Of a stretch of 64,000 nucleotides of DNA, positions 40,146-50,820 are shown in pieces. The stretch comes from Rhineura floridana. Lineage: Eukaryota > Chordata > Lepidosauria > Squamata > Rhineuridae. The DNA lies in the NCBI RefSeq assembly GCF_030035675.1, contig NC_084499.1, forward strand, positions 18,188,739 through 18,252,738, read 5' to 3'. Numbering within the stretch: position 1 is the stretch's first letter; every line of letters starts with the position of its first letter. Made by a program: the position numbers and the translations under genes. The notes under the pieces were generated by a model. The model had not been told where the DNA came from and did not search any database. It was given only the letters and a program-made list of their open reading frames with translations.

Positions 40146-40357
40146 TTATATCCCACCTTCCCACCAAGAAGCTCAAGGCAGCGTATGTGGATCTCCTCCC
40201 TCACCCAATTTTATCCTTGCGACAGCCCTGTAAGGTAGATGAGCCTAAGAGACAGTGTCAATGTCAGTTGGTGAGCTTCACAGCTGAGTGGGGGATTTGA
40301 AACCTGGTCTCCTGGGTCCAACCCTCTATAATCACTACAGTCACTCTGGCTCCCTAA
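40146..40357 (-). mobile_element. tRNA-headed SINE with L2-like tail
   Basis: Tail TATATCCCACCTTCCCACCA at low end; head with CCTGGTCTCCTGGGTCCAAC and ATCACTACAGTCACTCTGG at high end. Confidence 0.8.
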
Positions 40358-41439
40358 TATTGTAGGATGTCTAAAAAGCTTTAACACAGAATCTGCCATA
40401 GGTTTCCTTCTTGGACAGAAAAACGCTGGATGCATCCTCATCCTACGTAGGAGAAAAACTGTCATCCAGGGCCACCCTGGAGTGGTTTTAAGCAGGAACA
40501 GGCAAGGGGGGCTGACTGAAGTTAGTGGGGTGATGCCCCATCTGCCCTAATGAAGCAGCCTCCACTACTCATACTATGGCCAAAGTGGTGCATTTTTAAG
40601 CTTCATCCATTTAAATGTGTATAACGAATGCCTAAATCGCTCTGGCCAAAATCCTAGGGGGTTTAAAAACGTTTGATTTTTTATTAATATTGGGATTGAT
40701 CCTGTCAATGGAACGCAGTGCTTTCGCCAATTAGCTTCTGCCAGTTTATGTGGGCAATATGCTGACATCTTTCACTCTTATGTTTTAGGTAGTAGATTTT
40801 TATTCCACTTTTCGACAAGAGTGAATAACAACCTTTATATAAAGGAACAGATACACCAGTCCTTCTGGAGCAGGTGCTAAAAATAAATAACCAGCAGCCC
40901 CGCTGGAACAGGAAACAGCATCAGATGTTCCTTCCTCCAGGACAGTTGCTGTTAAGTTGGTCTCCCCAACCTTTGCATTCTTCTTCCCTCCCTTCCCTGC
41001 AAGGAGAAAACTAGCACAGCAGGGCTAGACTACAACCACTCTCCCTGCTATGCCGGAGTTTGGGGGGGGGGGTTTAATGCCAGAGGAGCACTGAGAAACT
41101 GCATCCACACACACACCTGCAGCCTGTAGTGGTAAAGTCCAGTCCGCCACCTCATTGTGCCTCATGTGCAGATCAGGTCAGAGAGAAAGCAACAACAGAT
41201 CTATATAGCAGAGAAGTGCAGAACTCTTTTACCTGTTATCCCGACCTCTTTCCACTGCTATAAATCCGACCCTTTTCATGATCACCAAACTGGATAGGGA
41301 GAAAAAGTAAGAAAAAGGATGAGTACATAGCTCTGTTGAGCATGCCACATGAAACACGACCCCAGCTAAAACCACAAACTGCATTTTGAGTCTCTGTTGC
41401 AATGCAACTGTCCCTGCCCTACAACAGGAAGCGCACATG

Positions 41440-41860
41440 GGCCACATCTGCACCATAAATTTAAAGCACTATTATGCCACTTTAAATAGTCATGACTTCT
41501 CCCAAACAATCCTGGGAACAGACTATGTTAAAGGTATTGAGAGTTGTTAGGAGACTCCTGTTCAGCTGATGGTCTGAGGGGTGGGGTGTCAATCCTGCTC
41601 AGTTTGGCTGCTCACACCATCTGATGGGGAGGGAGTTCAATCTTGCAGGGTCACTAGCTCCTCCTCATCCTAACCTCTGCTGGCCAACTTTGACAAGTGG
41701 CAGGAACACCCACATGTCAATCTCCAGGCAGCATTATGACATTGGATGATTTACAGCTGTGGTCCCTGTTCCCTGTCAAAGTTGGCCCATGGGGGGTGGG
41801 AGAAGACAAAAAATCTGACCCACAGGGCCAAAAAAGTTCTCCACCCTTGCAATATTGTGA
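41440..41860. mobile_element. Family Z MITE half and an unnamed dispersed repeat
   Basis: 41440-41560 is a family-Z left half (CACCATAAATTTAAAGCACT). 41690-41860 (CTGTCAAAGTTGGCCCATGG, GGGTGGGAGAAGACAAAAAA) resembles 33900-34040, showing another repeat family I cannot name. Confidence 0.55.
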
Positions 41861-42028
41861 CAGTTGAACACCTCTATGGTACGCTCTCGCAATACCAGCC
41901 TGCAACACGCCTAAAGATGGAGGCAAAAATCACAAAGAAGCAGCTGATGGCTAAAGCCACCAGCTTAAAAACTGGCACGTTTAGCATGTTGTTCCAGCTG
42001 CCGTAGTCCCAAAGGTCATTTTGACAAG

Positions 42029-42029
<1 letters not shown>

Positions 42030-42105
<76 letters not shown>

Positions 42106-42336
42106 CACACGCACACTCACACTCACACGCACACTCACACGCACACTCACACGCACACGCACACACACTCACTCACACACACTCACTCACACACACTCAC
42201 TCACACACACTCACACACACACACTCACACACACTCACACACACTCACACACACTCACACACACACACTCACACACACTCACACACACTCACACACACTC
42301 ACACACACACACTCACACACACACACTCACACACAC
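42030..42336. repeat. Compound (TC)n(AC)n microsatellite with CACTCA higher-order units
   Basis: About 307 bases. A TC run of about 34 bases passes into AC repeats regularly broken by TCAC, giving repeating units of 8 to 20 bases such as CACACACTCA. The open frames through it are artefacts of the repeat. Confidence 0.97.
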
Positions 42337-42489
42337 GAACAACTTTCCCAATGTGGGTATTTGATGCAAGTTCAGAACAAGTTGTCACTGCAGTTCACTG
42401 TTGTGAAAGACTCACTAAGTCTTCTATTAGGTAGAAGTGTTTTACAATTCATTACTATTGTTTAATAATAATATAATAGGACAAATCTA

Positions 42490-42800
42490 TGGTGCACGGA
42501 GTCTTGGAGTACTGTGTACAGTTGCAGTTGCCTCAACGCAAAAAGAATATTGTAGAGCTAGAAAAGGTTCAGAAAAGGGTAACCGGAATGATCAAGGGGA
42601 CACGAGCAACTCCCCTACGAGGAAATATTACAATGTTTGGGGCTTTTTTGTTTGGAGAAAAGGCAAGCAAGGAGACATAACAGAAGTGTATAAAATTATG
42701 CATGACATGGAAGATGTGAACAGAGGAAAGTTTTTCTCCCTCTCTCGTAACAGCAGAACTTGTGGACATCCAACAAAGCTAAATGTTGAAAGATAGGTTA
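42490..42800 (+). mobile_element. CR1/L3-like LINE ORF fragment
   Basis: Encodes VLEYCVQLQLPQRKKNIVEL, EKVQKRVTGMIKGT, a break, then TEVYKIMHDMEDVNRGKFFS, typical of the reverse transcriptase C-terminal part of CR1/L3-group LINEs. It covers sequence upstream of the fragments at 37100 and 58750. Confidence 0.75.
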
Positions 42801-42810
42801 CAGTTTGTGC

Positions 42811-42937
42811 CAGCCTTTCTCAACCAATGTGCCTCCAGATGTTGCTGGACTACAATTCCCATCTTTCTTGACCATTAGCAATGCTGGCTGAGGTTGATGG
42901 GAGTTGTGGTCCAACAACATCTGGTTGAGAAAGGCTG
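42811..42937. mobile_element. hAT-type palindromic MITE with perfect 8-bp TSD
   Basis: 127 bp, starting CAGCCTTTCTCAACCAATGT and ending GGTTGAGAAAGGCTG. GTTTGTGC at 42803-42810 recurs at 42938-42945. Same family as 4253-4386. The right arm has lost a short block relative to the other copy. Confidence 0.92.
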
Positions 42938-43023
42938 GTTTGTGCCCTCACTGGTGGAAGGCCCTCTGTGCTACAAGGGCCACTTGCATCAGTGGCATCA
43001 CTGAATCTAGACTGGAATATGGG

Positions 43024-43222
43024 AAAGAGCCATAGCTCAGTGGCAGAGCATCTGCTCTGCATTCAGAAGGGGCCCAGGTCCAATCCCCAGCAGCATCTGC
43101 AGGTAGGGCTCGCAGAGACCTCTCTGAAACCCTGGAGGGCGGCTGCCAGCCAGAGTAGACAATACTGAGCTAAATGGATCAATGGTCTGACTCGACATGA
43201 GGCAGCTTCCCACGTTCCTAGG
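43024..43222 (+). mobile_element. tRNA-headed SINE, family B, well preserved
   Basis: Head GAGCCATAGCTCAGTGGCAG, AGCATCTGCTCTGCATTCAG, B box GGTCCAATCCCC; body GGAGGGCGGCTGCCAGCCAG; end GAGGCAGCTTCCCACGTTCC. Useful as a reference for the family in this window. Confidence 0.87.
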
Positions 43223-43759
43223 AGCAGCCACAAACTTCAAATCTGCTCCAGGGGTGGGGGGAGCCTTCCCAACAGTTTGAATCCCACCTTCCCAAGAAGA
43301 ACAAGCCAGTCCCAGTAACTCCCATCTTGTCTGGATGGAGTTTATTAGCCCATCTCCAGTTCGCTACCAGCCCCAGACACTGATTCAGCAACTATTCCAC
43401 AGCCTGAGACCTCCCAGCGCCACACAATGATGGCCATAATAGAACTGGCTTACCGGGCTGTTGTGTGGATGCCTGAAAATGTACAAAAGGCATTTCTGAA
43501 TAGTTGGAAATGTGCTACGTAAATGTTAATGACACTCAGTGGATAATATTGGGGGGCAGGACACAACAACCAGAAGCACGAAAGATGGGAGCTAGAGAGC
43601 AGAGCCCTAGGTGCAACACCGTGACGTTCACTCTCTCTCAGCCTAATCTCTTCACAGGGATGCTACAAATATATAACGGGGAAAAGGGCGAGGGAGAGAA
43701 ATGGCTGCGAAAGTTGGACAGTGAAAAAAGAAGATTAGAGAAAAATCAGCTCATTTGAA

Positions 43760-44115
43760 ATGTGGTGCTGGAGGAGAACTTTGCACATACTATGGACTGT
43801 GCCAAAAATAAATAATTGGGTGTTAGAACAAATTAAAGCAGAACTGTTACTAGAAGCTAAAATGATGAGACTGAGGTGAGCATACTTTAGACACAGAATG
43901 AGAAGACATGATTCACTAGAAAAGACAATAATGCTGGGAAAAACAGAAGGGAGTAGAAAAAGAGGAAGACCAAACAAGGATTGATTCCATCAAGGAAGCC
44001 ACAGACCCAAACTCACAAGTTCTGAACAGGGTGGTTTATAACAGATGCTACTGGAGGTCGCTGATTCAGAGGGTCGCCATAAGTCGTGATCGACTTGAAG
44101 GCACATAACAACAAA
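43760..44115 (+). mobile_element. RTE/BovB-like LINE 3' end
   Basis: Encodes remains of the C terminus: WTVPKINNWVLEQIKAELLL, then MRRHDSLEKTIMLGKTEGSR and KRGRPNKD, with breaks. This pattern (SLEKTIMLGK-EG-RKRGRP) resembles RTE/BovB. The 3' end GGGTCGCCATAAGTCGTGAT, CGACTTGAAGGCACATAACA is the same tail carried by the 5S-headed and one tRNA-headed SINE. Confidence 0.8.
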
Positions 44116-44156
44116 ACAACATCAAATCATACACTCACGGAAGACATTGCTTAGCA

Positions 44157-44494
44157 CAGGGGTTCCCAAACTTCCTGCCCCTCCCAGGACCACTTGAAAA
44201 TGGCAAAGGGTCTTGGCAGACCACTTTATGATTTTTCTGCCTGTTCTAGCCATTGTAACATGCTGTGCTAGATGCTGCATGATTTCCAATTTCATGTTCA
44301 TTGCTTCTTTCCTTGCTTATGTTCCATTGCATTACAATCGGCATTCCATGGAATTCAAATTTCAATACGGTGAGAAGCAATAAAAATTACAACTAAAAAA
44401 TAAATAAGGATATTTAAGGCGGACATGTCACAGGCCCCCTGAATGAAGCCGATGGGCTACTGGTGGTCCGTGGACCACAATTCGGGAACCCCTG
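44157..44494 (+). mobile_element. hAT-type non-autonomous transposon, family S
   Basis: 338 bp, starting CAGGGGTTCCCAAACTTCC and ending ATTCGGGAACCCCTG: a 15-base TIR of hAT type. Flanks GCTTAGCA (44149-44156) and CCTTAGTG (44495-44502) agree at five central bases. The interior has an inverted GAATTCCATGGAATTC-like pair. No ORF. Confidence 0.85.
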
Positions 44495-45429
44495 CCTTAG
44501 TGAAAACGCTGCCCTGACCCAGCATCCATCATTTCGCAATCCAAACAGCCAGAGGGATTTCCTGACTAGGTGAGTGCCGTGCAGCTGACTGATGAATGGT
44601 GCACCACTGTGGTTGGTGGGCAGCTGTGGACAGCCTGAGGAAGCTCCATTCACCTTGTGGCAGGCTCATAAAAGCAAGCCAAAGCTGAGAGACTAGGATG
44701 CCAGCAGCTTCCCACAACCCCCTCTGTTGCAAGATTTTGGAGATGAGCTGTGTTTGGGCCGTGGGTGAGAGATGCATGAAGTCCTGGGTGTGAGCTAGGA
44801 GGCTGACAGGGGAGGCATGTCAGAAGGAGGAGGAATTGGTATCTGTTTATATTTATTAGTAATTTGTATTATTGTTACCTCTGTATAAGTAACATTTGTT
44901 GTTTCACTTGTCTGTTCTTGTTGCAATTTTCTGCAAACTGCTTAAGACATATTTTTACATTCAGCAGTATAGAAGTGGTATAAATAAATAAAATGAGGTC
45001 CCATACCATAAGCAAGTCCTGTCAAAAGCAAATGTTTCTGTCAGCCAGCAAAGTCAAATCAAGAGTTGTGTACGTTGCTGTCATGTTTATTTCAAGTTTC
45101 ATCAGATTAACACAGCCAGGCCCTCATTTATTTGCATAAGAAGGGGGGGGGGGAGAAAGCGCTTAAACAGGCGGTCAAAACCCACAGTAACCAGATAGGG
45201 ATTCAAAGAGTTCTGGCATCTCTTGTTCCAACAAGGAATGTTTAAAAAAATTGAACTAGGGTTGAGAAGTCAGTCGACTGACCGACTGCCTGGAGACCTC
45301 CCCCCCTTTTTTTTGCCAGGAGGGCCAAAACAAACCTTTTTTTTGCACAAATCATAGAATTCATCAGTGCTAGAAGTGATGCAGAAAGTAGCTTAGATGC
45401 CATTTAATAGAAAGATCATATAAAATCCT

Positions 45430-45612
45430 ACCTCAGCAGCAGAGTATCTGCTTTGCACGCAGAAGGTCCCAGGTTTGATTCCCAGTGGCATCTCCAGGTA
45501 GGGCTGGGAGTATCTCCCACCTGAAACCCTGGAGAGCCGCTGCCAGTCAGTGTAGACAATACTGAACTAGATGGACCAATGGCCTGACTCAGGTTAAGGC
45601 AGATTCCTAAGT
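45430..45612 (+). mobile_element. tRNA-headed SINE, family B
   Basis: Contains GTATCTGCTTTGCACGCAGA, B-box-like GGTTTGATTCCC, and TGTAGACAATACTGAACTAG. Confidence 0.8.
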
Positions 45613-45944
45613 CTTTGAGGAAAGGATCTCTGTAACAAAGAAAGAAACAGTGCCCAAGGTTGCTTCTTTCCTCCTTCCTAACAATTCGATTTCCTTGTGT
45701 GTGTGTTTTTTAAAATTAAGCCTGAAGGCTTGTCTTATCACTGACATTTGTGAGCAGCTATTTGAGCCCTTCTCAGCTGAAGAGCAGGTCATGAACGCTT
45801 TAAATAAATAGCTAAATAGAATACCTTCATTCGAGGGGAGTATACCTCCAAATAACAGATTGCTGGGAGCAACAGTGGCCTGCTTGCAGGCACTTAAGAT
45901 GCATCTGGCTGGACGCTGTTGGAATAGGAAGCTTAATAAAACAG

Positions 45945-46135
45945 AACGGCCTTCCGCACTACGGTGTCCTCCAGATGTTTGGGGTTGCAACTCCCATCAG
46001 GTGCAGCCAGCATGGTGAATGGCCAGGGATGATGGGAGTTGTAGTTCAAGAGATCTGGAGAGCCAAGAGATTTGAGAAGGCTGAAATGGGCTCCTGCTGG
46101 GAAGAAGGGCGGGATATAAACCAAATATAAATAAA
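45945..46135. mobile_element. Palindromic MITE, family A, next to an L2 tail
   Basis: MITE arms at about 45960-46070 (ACTCCCATCAGGTGCAGCCA and GATGGGAGTTGTAGTTCAAG). 46080-46135 is an L2-type tail (GGGCTCCTGCTGGGAAGAAG, GGGATATAAACC). Confidence 0.7.
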
Positions 46136-46214
46136 TGTCGGTGCTTATAGTCTTGTCCACCAAGTAAATGTATTTCCCCAACCTCTACAATAGGGGTGGG
46201 GTGCAAGGGGGAAT

Positions 46215-46415
46215 ATAGGAACATAGCAAGCTATTTTATACCGAGTCAGAGAATTTCTCCATCAAGCCAGCATTATCAACACTGACTGGCAGCTCTTTAG
46301 GGTTTCAGACAGGGAGTCTCACCCAGCCCTACCTGGAGATGCCTTTGGGGATTGATCCTGGGACCTTTGGCATGCAAAGCAGATGCTCCTCCACTGAGCT
46401 ATGGTTCTTCCTGTA
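46215..46415 (-). mobile_element. tRNA-headed SINE, family B
   Basis: Tail TTTATACCGAGTCAGAG at low end; head CTCCACTGAGCTATGG at high end. The next ~800 bases (46420-47250) hold nothing I recognise. Confidence 0.8.
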
Positions 46416-47262
46416 GGGGAACCCTGAGGGTTTCAGACGCACAAAAAAATGAATGGGTGCAAAATCTAAAATGGGCAATCCCACCCCAAAAACAGCCTCC
46501 TGAGGACTAAGCACACAGTTTATTTTGGGTGAAAAAAGAAAAAACAGGTAGGAGGCAGAATGGAATCAAATATCTCGGAAGAAGCCACGACTGGTTGCCT
46601 GAAATCCTGAACCGGAGTTACTCCACGCTGCACCATTTTGTAGCAGGTCCCACTTATTTAAGATGGAATCCTTTATTTAAAGATACTACATCCCTTGCTC
46701 TGAAGGGAGGAAATTTTGAAGTAGAATTTGGGGATGGGGGAATGATCAACGAGTCATTGTTGTTGTTGCTTTAAGTGAAATCCTTAAGACAATATTTTAA
46801 AATACAGTTTCAGCTGCATTACTGTACTACCTCAAAATGCTTCCTAATAACTAAGAATCTATAGTATTAGGTAATTTCAATTTCTGCACAGTGTACAACT
46901 CTCAAATCCTCCTGCCCTGTTTTTAAGATTCCTCCATCTTCCCTAGCGTGGCTAGAAAATTATGTCTGGGAATATATACACCAAATCAAGAAATCAGCTA
47001 ATATATGAAACAGCAGAGAAGCTTCTTTCAATCTCTGCAAACCGTCAGTTCTCTGAAATCCAGAGATAAAAACGGAGGTTCAGAAACTGAACAGAGGAAA
47101 ACCTGAGATTGGTGGGTTTTTTAGTATATATTTATGGCTTCACAATGCTAATTTTGTACATGGTTACTATGACACTACTATGTGTGAAAGAAAAGACAGA
47201 AAACTTTTTCTAATAACTATTCTGTTTCAGCAGGCCTATCCATTTGGTTATATCCATTTTTA

Positions 47263-47495
47263 GAGAGCCAGTGTGGTGTAGTGGTTAAGGTGTTGGACTA
47301 CGACCTGGGAGACCAGGGTTCGAATCCCCACGCAGCCATGAAGCTCACTGGGTGACCTTGGGCCAGTCACTGCCTCTCAGCCTCAGAGGGAGGCAATGGT
47401 AAACCCCCTCTGAATACCGCTTACCATGAAAACGCTATTCGTAGGGTCGCCATAAATTGGGATCGACTTGAAGGCAGTCCATTTCCATTTTTTTC
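47263..47495 (+). mobile_element. Sauria-type SINE (tRNA head, BovB-like tail) with perfect 13-bp TSD
   Basis: ATATCCATTTTTA at 47250-47262 recurs exactly at 47496-47508. Head GAGCCAGTGTGGTGTAGTGG with B box GGTTCGAATCCCC; body GACCTTGGGCCAGTCACTGC; tail GTAGGGTCGCCATAAATTGG, GATCGACTTGAAGGCAGTCC. It is inserted next to or within an L2 3' tail (47509-47690). Intact promoter boxes suggest a fairly young copy. Confidence 0.93.
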
Positions 47496-47508
47496 ATATC
47501 CATTTTTA

Positions 47509-47690
47509 AAATCTAATGTTTTACTGTATTTGTTGTTTTAAAAAGTTTTAGATGCATTTAAATTGTTTTTACCTATGTTTTTAAATTTTATTTTGAATTG
47601 TATTGTTTTATCCCAGACATGTTTGCACCTTGGGCCCTTTTGGGAGGAAAGGCGGGATGTAAATTTAACAATAAAAAGCTTCCTTATTTA
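47509..47690 (+). mobile_element. L2-like LINE 3' tail
   Basis: AT-rich 3' UTR ending GGGAGGAAAGGCGGGATGTA, AATTTAACAATAAAAA. The Sauria SINE lies directly upstream, so it probably inserted into this LINE. Confidence 0.7.
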
Positions 47691-47847
47691 CTCCTTATTT
47701 ATTATTTAATAATAAAAAAGCTACACTGCTGACAATTTCTATTTTCAACATTTGCTTTTACCTATTTTCCCAACTGGCAGGAATTAAGAAATGCTTCTGT
47801 ACCTTTAGGTCAGGTGAACAGAACGTCAGACACTCCAGATGTTGGCA

Positions 47848-48262
47848 AGCCAATGTTGTGTAGCAGTTAGAATTAGACTGGGATCTGGGAGATCAGGTTT
47901 CCAATCCACTCAAGTCACCGTGTCTCAGCATAACCTACCTCACAGGGTTGTTGGGAGGATAAAATCTGGAGGGAGAACACCATGCTTGTACGCCACCTTG
48001 GGTTCCTTGGAGGAAAGATGGGATATAAGACCGTAACAGCCTTGCTGGATCAGGCCAATGGCCCAGCTAGTCCAGCATCCTGTTGTCACAGTGGCCAGCC
48101 CATGGGAAACCCACAAGCAGGATCTGAGTGCAAAGAGCACTCTCCCCTCCTGCAGTTTCCAGCAACTGCTATTTGGAAACATATTGTCTCCACCTATGGA
48201 GGCAGAGCACAGCCATCATGGCTAGTAGCCACTGACAGCCTTTTCCTCCATGAGATATAAAT
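47848..48262. mobile_element. tRNA-headed SINE (plus, L2-like tail) followed by CR1/L3-like end (minus)
   Basis: 47848-48028: head AAGCCAATGTTGTGTAGCAG, tail CACCTTGGGTTCCTTGGAGG. 48029-48262: minus CR1/L3 end with TTGCTGGATCAGGCCAATGG and AGCCACTGACAGCC. A family-A MITE half follows at about 48365-48475. Confidence 0.75.
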
Positions 48263-48842
48263 GTAATTAATATACATTTGGAGAGCACCACGTTGGGAAA
48301 GATTAGAGTACACCATGGAATGAGAACCTTTCTGGAACACTTTTTTTAAAGGTGGGATATAAATGAAATAAACTACAACCCATCAGCCCCAGCAATCATG
48401 GCCGATGGCCATGGATGACAGGAGCTGTAATTCAGCAACACCTGGAGAGTCAAAGGTTCCACACACCTCCTTTAGGTGCAGCCGTTTGCTGCTACACACT
48501 CTAATACTGGGTATTTTTGTAGTTATCTGAATACAATGAAGGCAAATATACTTCTAATTTTCACACATACTAGCCTTAGGTGCTATATGTAAAATCAGTT
48601 TAAGTACGATATAAAAATTGCATGTATTTCCATTTATCCTAACACTGGTTTTGTTATTCCTGCTAATTCAAACGTTGCCCCAAAATTTCTGTGATTTCAA
48701 AGTTCCCCCAAATTTTACATCTCTACTCAACATTTTCAGCCTTCTCTTGCAGTCAAATGTGTTCATTCTCTCCCCTGCTCACACCCCAATGTGGATTGTT
48801 GCTGTGTAGTCTGAACTCATTACCTGTCCATATCTGTACCAT

Positions 48843-49310
48843 AAAAATTTATTTATAGAAGTATTTATACACTGTCCTTTCTTAAAACATCAGGGTAGTG
48901 TACAGCAATATAAAAACATAAAAAGCCATTAAAAGCAGTACAAGACAATCATTAAAACAAGAAAGCCTTGTCATAGGCCTATCGGCAAAATAAAGTCTTC
49001 AAGAGACACCTGAAAGTCAAAAGCAAGGATGCCTGTGGAATCTCTGCCAGAAGAGCGTTCCACAGCATGTCACAAATGACACTAAATGCCTGGCTTCTGG
49101 TTGAGGCCAATTGGGCCTCTGTAACACAGGTGACAGCAAGCAGTGCTCTTCTGGATGATTTTAATGATCAGGCTGAGACATAAGAGCTCAGGGGGTTCTT
49201 AAGGTATCCTGGGCCCACCTTGTTCAGGGCTTTCTGTGTCAAAAAGCAAGAGCCTTGTACCTGGCCCGGCAGCATATGGGCAGCCAGTGTAGATGCATTA
49301 ACAGAGGTAC
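48843..49310 (-). mobile_element. L2-like LINE 3' end
   Basis: On minus, 49260-49030 corresponds to an L2 ORF end (FNKVGPGYLKN-like, AFSVICDMLWNALLAEIPQA-like) with several breaks. The 3' tail toward 48843 has a TACACTGTCCTTTCTTAAAA block. Confidence 0.7.
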
Positions 49311-50820
49311 AGTAATACCTCAGTTAACAAAGTAGATGCATTCCTGGACATTACTTCTTTAAAAGAAACTTTGCTACCAGAGGTAGGAATAACATGGAAA
49401 GAACAAGAATAGGTTCCTACACCCGCTCATAGATGGTGGGGGCAGCTTCAATGGGGGTTTTAAACGGTGCCTACCCAGCACCCGTCCACTCCCACCCCTT
49501 TGAATCGCATTGGATCCTTCCCTCCCCAGCCCTCAAAAAAAGCAAGAGATCTCCTTCATGCAAAGCAAACACACAGGCTTGTCAGGTTCACACCAGCAAA
49601 CCAAAGGCACAGCCTGGTCAGTTTCACCTTAAAGCACAAGGCTTGAAAGTTTATCCACAGCAAAGCAAAGCTAGTCAGTTTCACCTTAAAAGGACTTTTG
49701 TTCCTGGAGGATTACTTAACTGAGGTATTACTACTGTATATTAAAACAGGTGTGGGGAACCTTTGGTCCTCCAGATGGTGCTGAACTATAACTCCTATTA
49801 GCCCCAGCAAGCAGGGCCAGTAGCCAGGGAGTTGTAGCTCAGCAAAATGTGGAGGGCCAAAGACTCCTGACACTTGATGTATGTTGACAACAGTGAGAAA
49901 CTTAAGCTAGCAATATTACACACAGAAAGGCTAGCAGTCAATGCCTGCAAGGAATAACTTTATAAACTCTGAAGGATTAATCTTATTTTAAGTGATGGGA
50001 GTATTATTAGTAACAAGGTAATTTAGAAGGGGTGGCCGGGAGGTACTTTAAGTATGACTGCCACTTTGACAAATTAACAGTGATTAGCATTAGTCAGTAA
50101 CCTTTTACAGAAATCGTCACCTGCCACTCTCAAAAATCTGTTTGAAAGAACTTTTAAGCACTGCACATGACCACCTTGAACACCCTCTACCAACAGCTTT
50201 TGCTAGGGACAGTAGTTTTCCTCTCAGATCTAAGCCTGAGATCCACAAGAACAGAGTAACTATGGCAACTGATTACGCCTTTAAAAAGCGAGACTCACAC
50301 AGCAGAAAAAATCCAATTGAAAAACAAATGAGCAGTTTTGTTCCTTTATTCGTGTGTCCCTCTAGATTAGGGGACAGGTCAACAGGATGTTTTTCAGAGG
50401 AGAGTGCGTGTTCCCTTTTTTCAAAAGAACATTAAGAACAGCCCTGCTGGATCACAGTGGCCAAATGGATGCAGAGAAGCCCACTAACAGGATCTGAGAA
50501 CGGTTATACACTAACCTACCTTCCATTTTCAGAAACGGACTAGTCAACATTTACCAAACCATGATTTAAATACGTCTCAGATAATGGGACCCTTAGAAGC
50601 GAGGGACTTCCTGGTTCAAGGGCCAGGGAGAGGCAGGCAGAGAGAATGGAAGACAGGCACAATAATCTCTGGCGTACTCCCACACTTGCAACGCCAGATG
50701 AATTTGAAAACAAACTTAAACACAGAGGTGACACCTGGACAAATTCAGAGTGGGGAACATTCACAAAGGCAACCAGGCTGAACCAAAGAGAAAATATTAA
50801 CCCCTTGATCATCTCAACCT
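49311..50820. other. Intron 1 stretch, mostly unrecognised
   Basis: A family-A MITE with CAGGTGTGGGGAACC terminus lies at 49747-49877 and a CR1/L3 scrap at about 50440-50500. 49320-49390 and 49680-49730 form a loose inverted pair (ACCTCAGTTAAC against TTAACTGAGGTATTA) enclosing about 340 bases. No coding signal. Confidence 0.5.

Noticed and set aside
42021-42434. 137-residue open frame made of His-Thr and Ser-Leu repeats
   Set aside because: It is a microsatellite read in frame; no protein is implied.
43024-43100. Possible tRNA gene
   Set aside because: The tRNA-like A and B boxes belong to a SINE head; the body continues into a SINE and no proper cloverleaf acceptor stem was seen.
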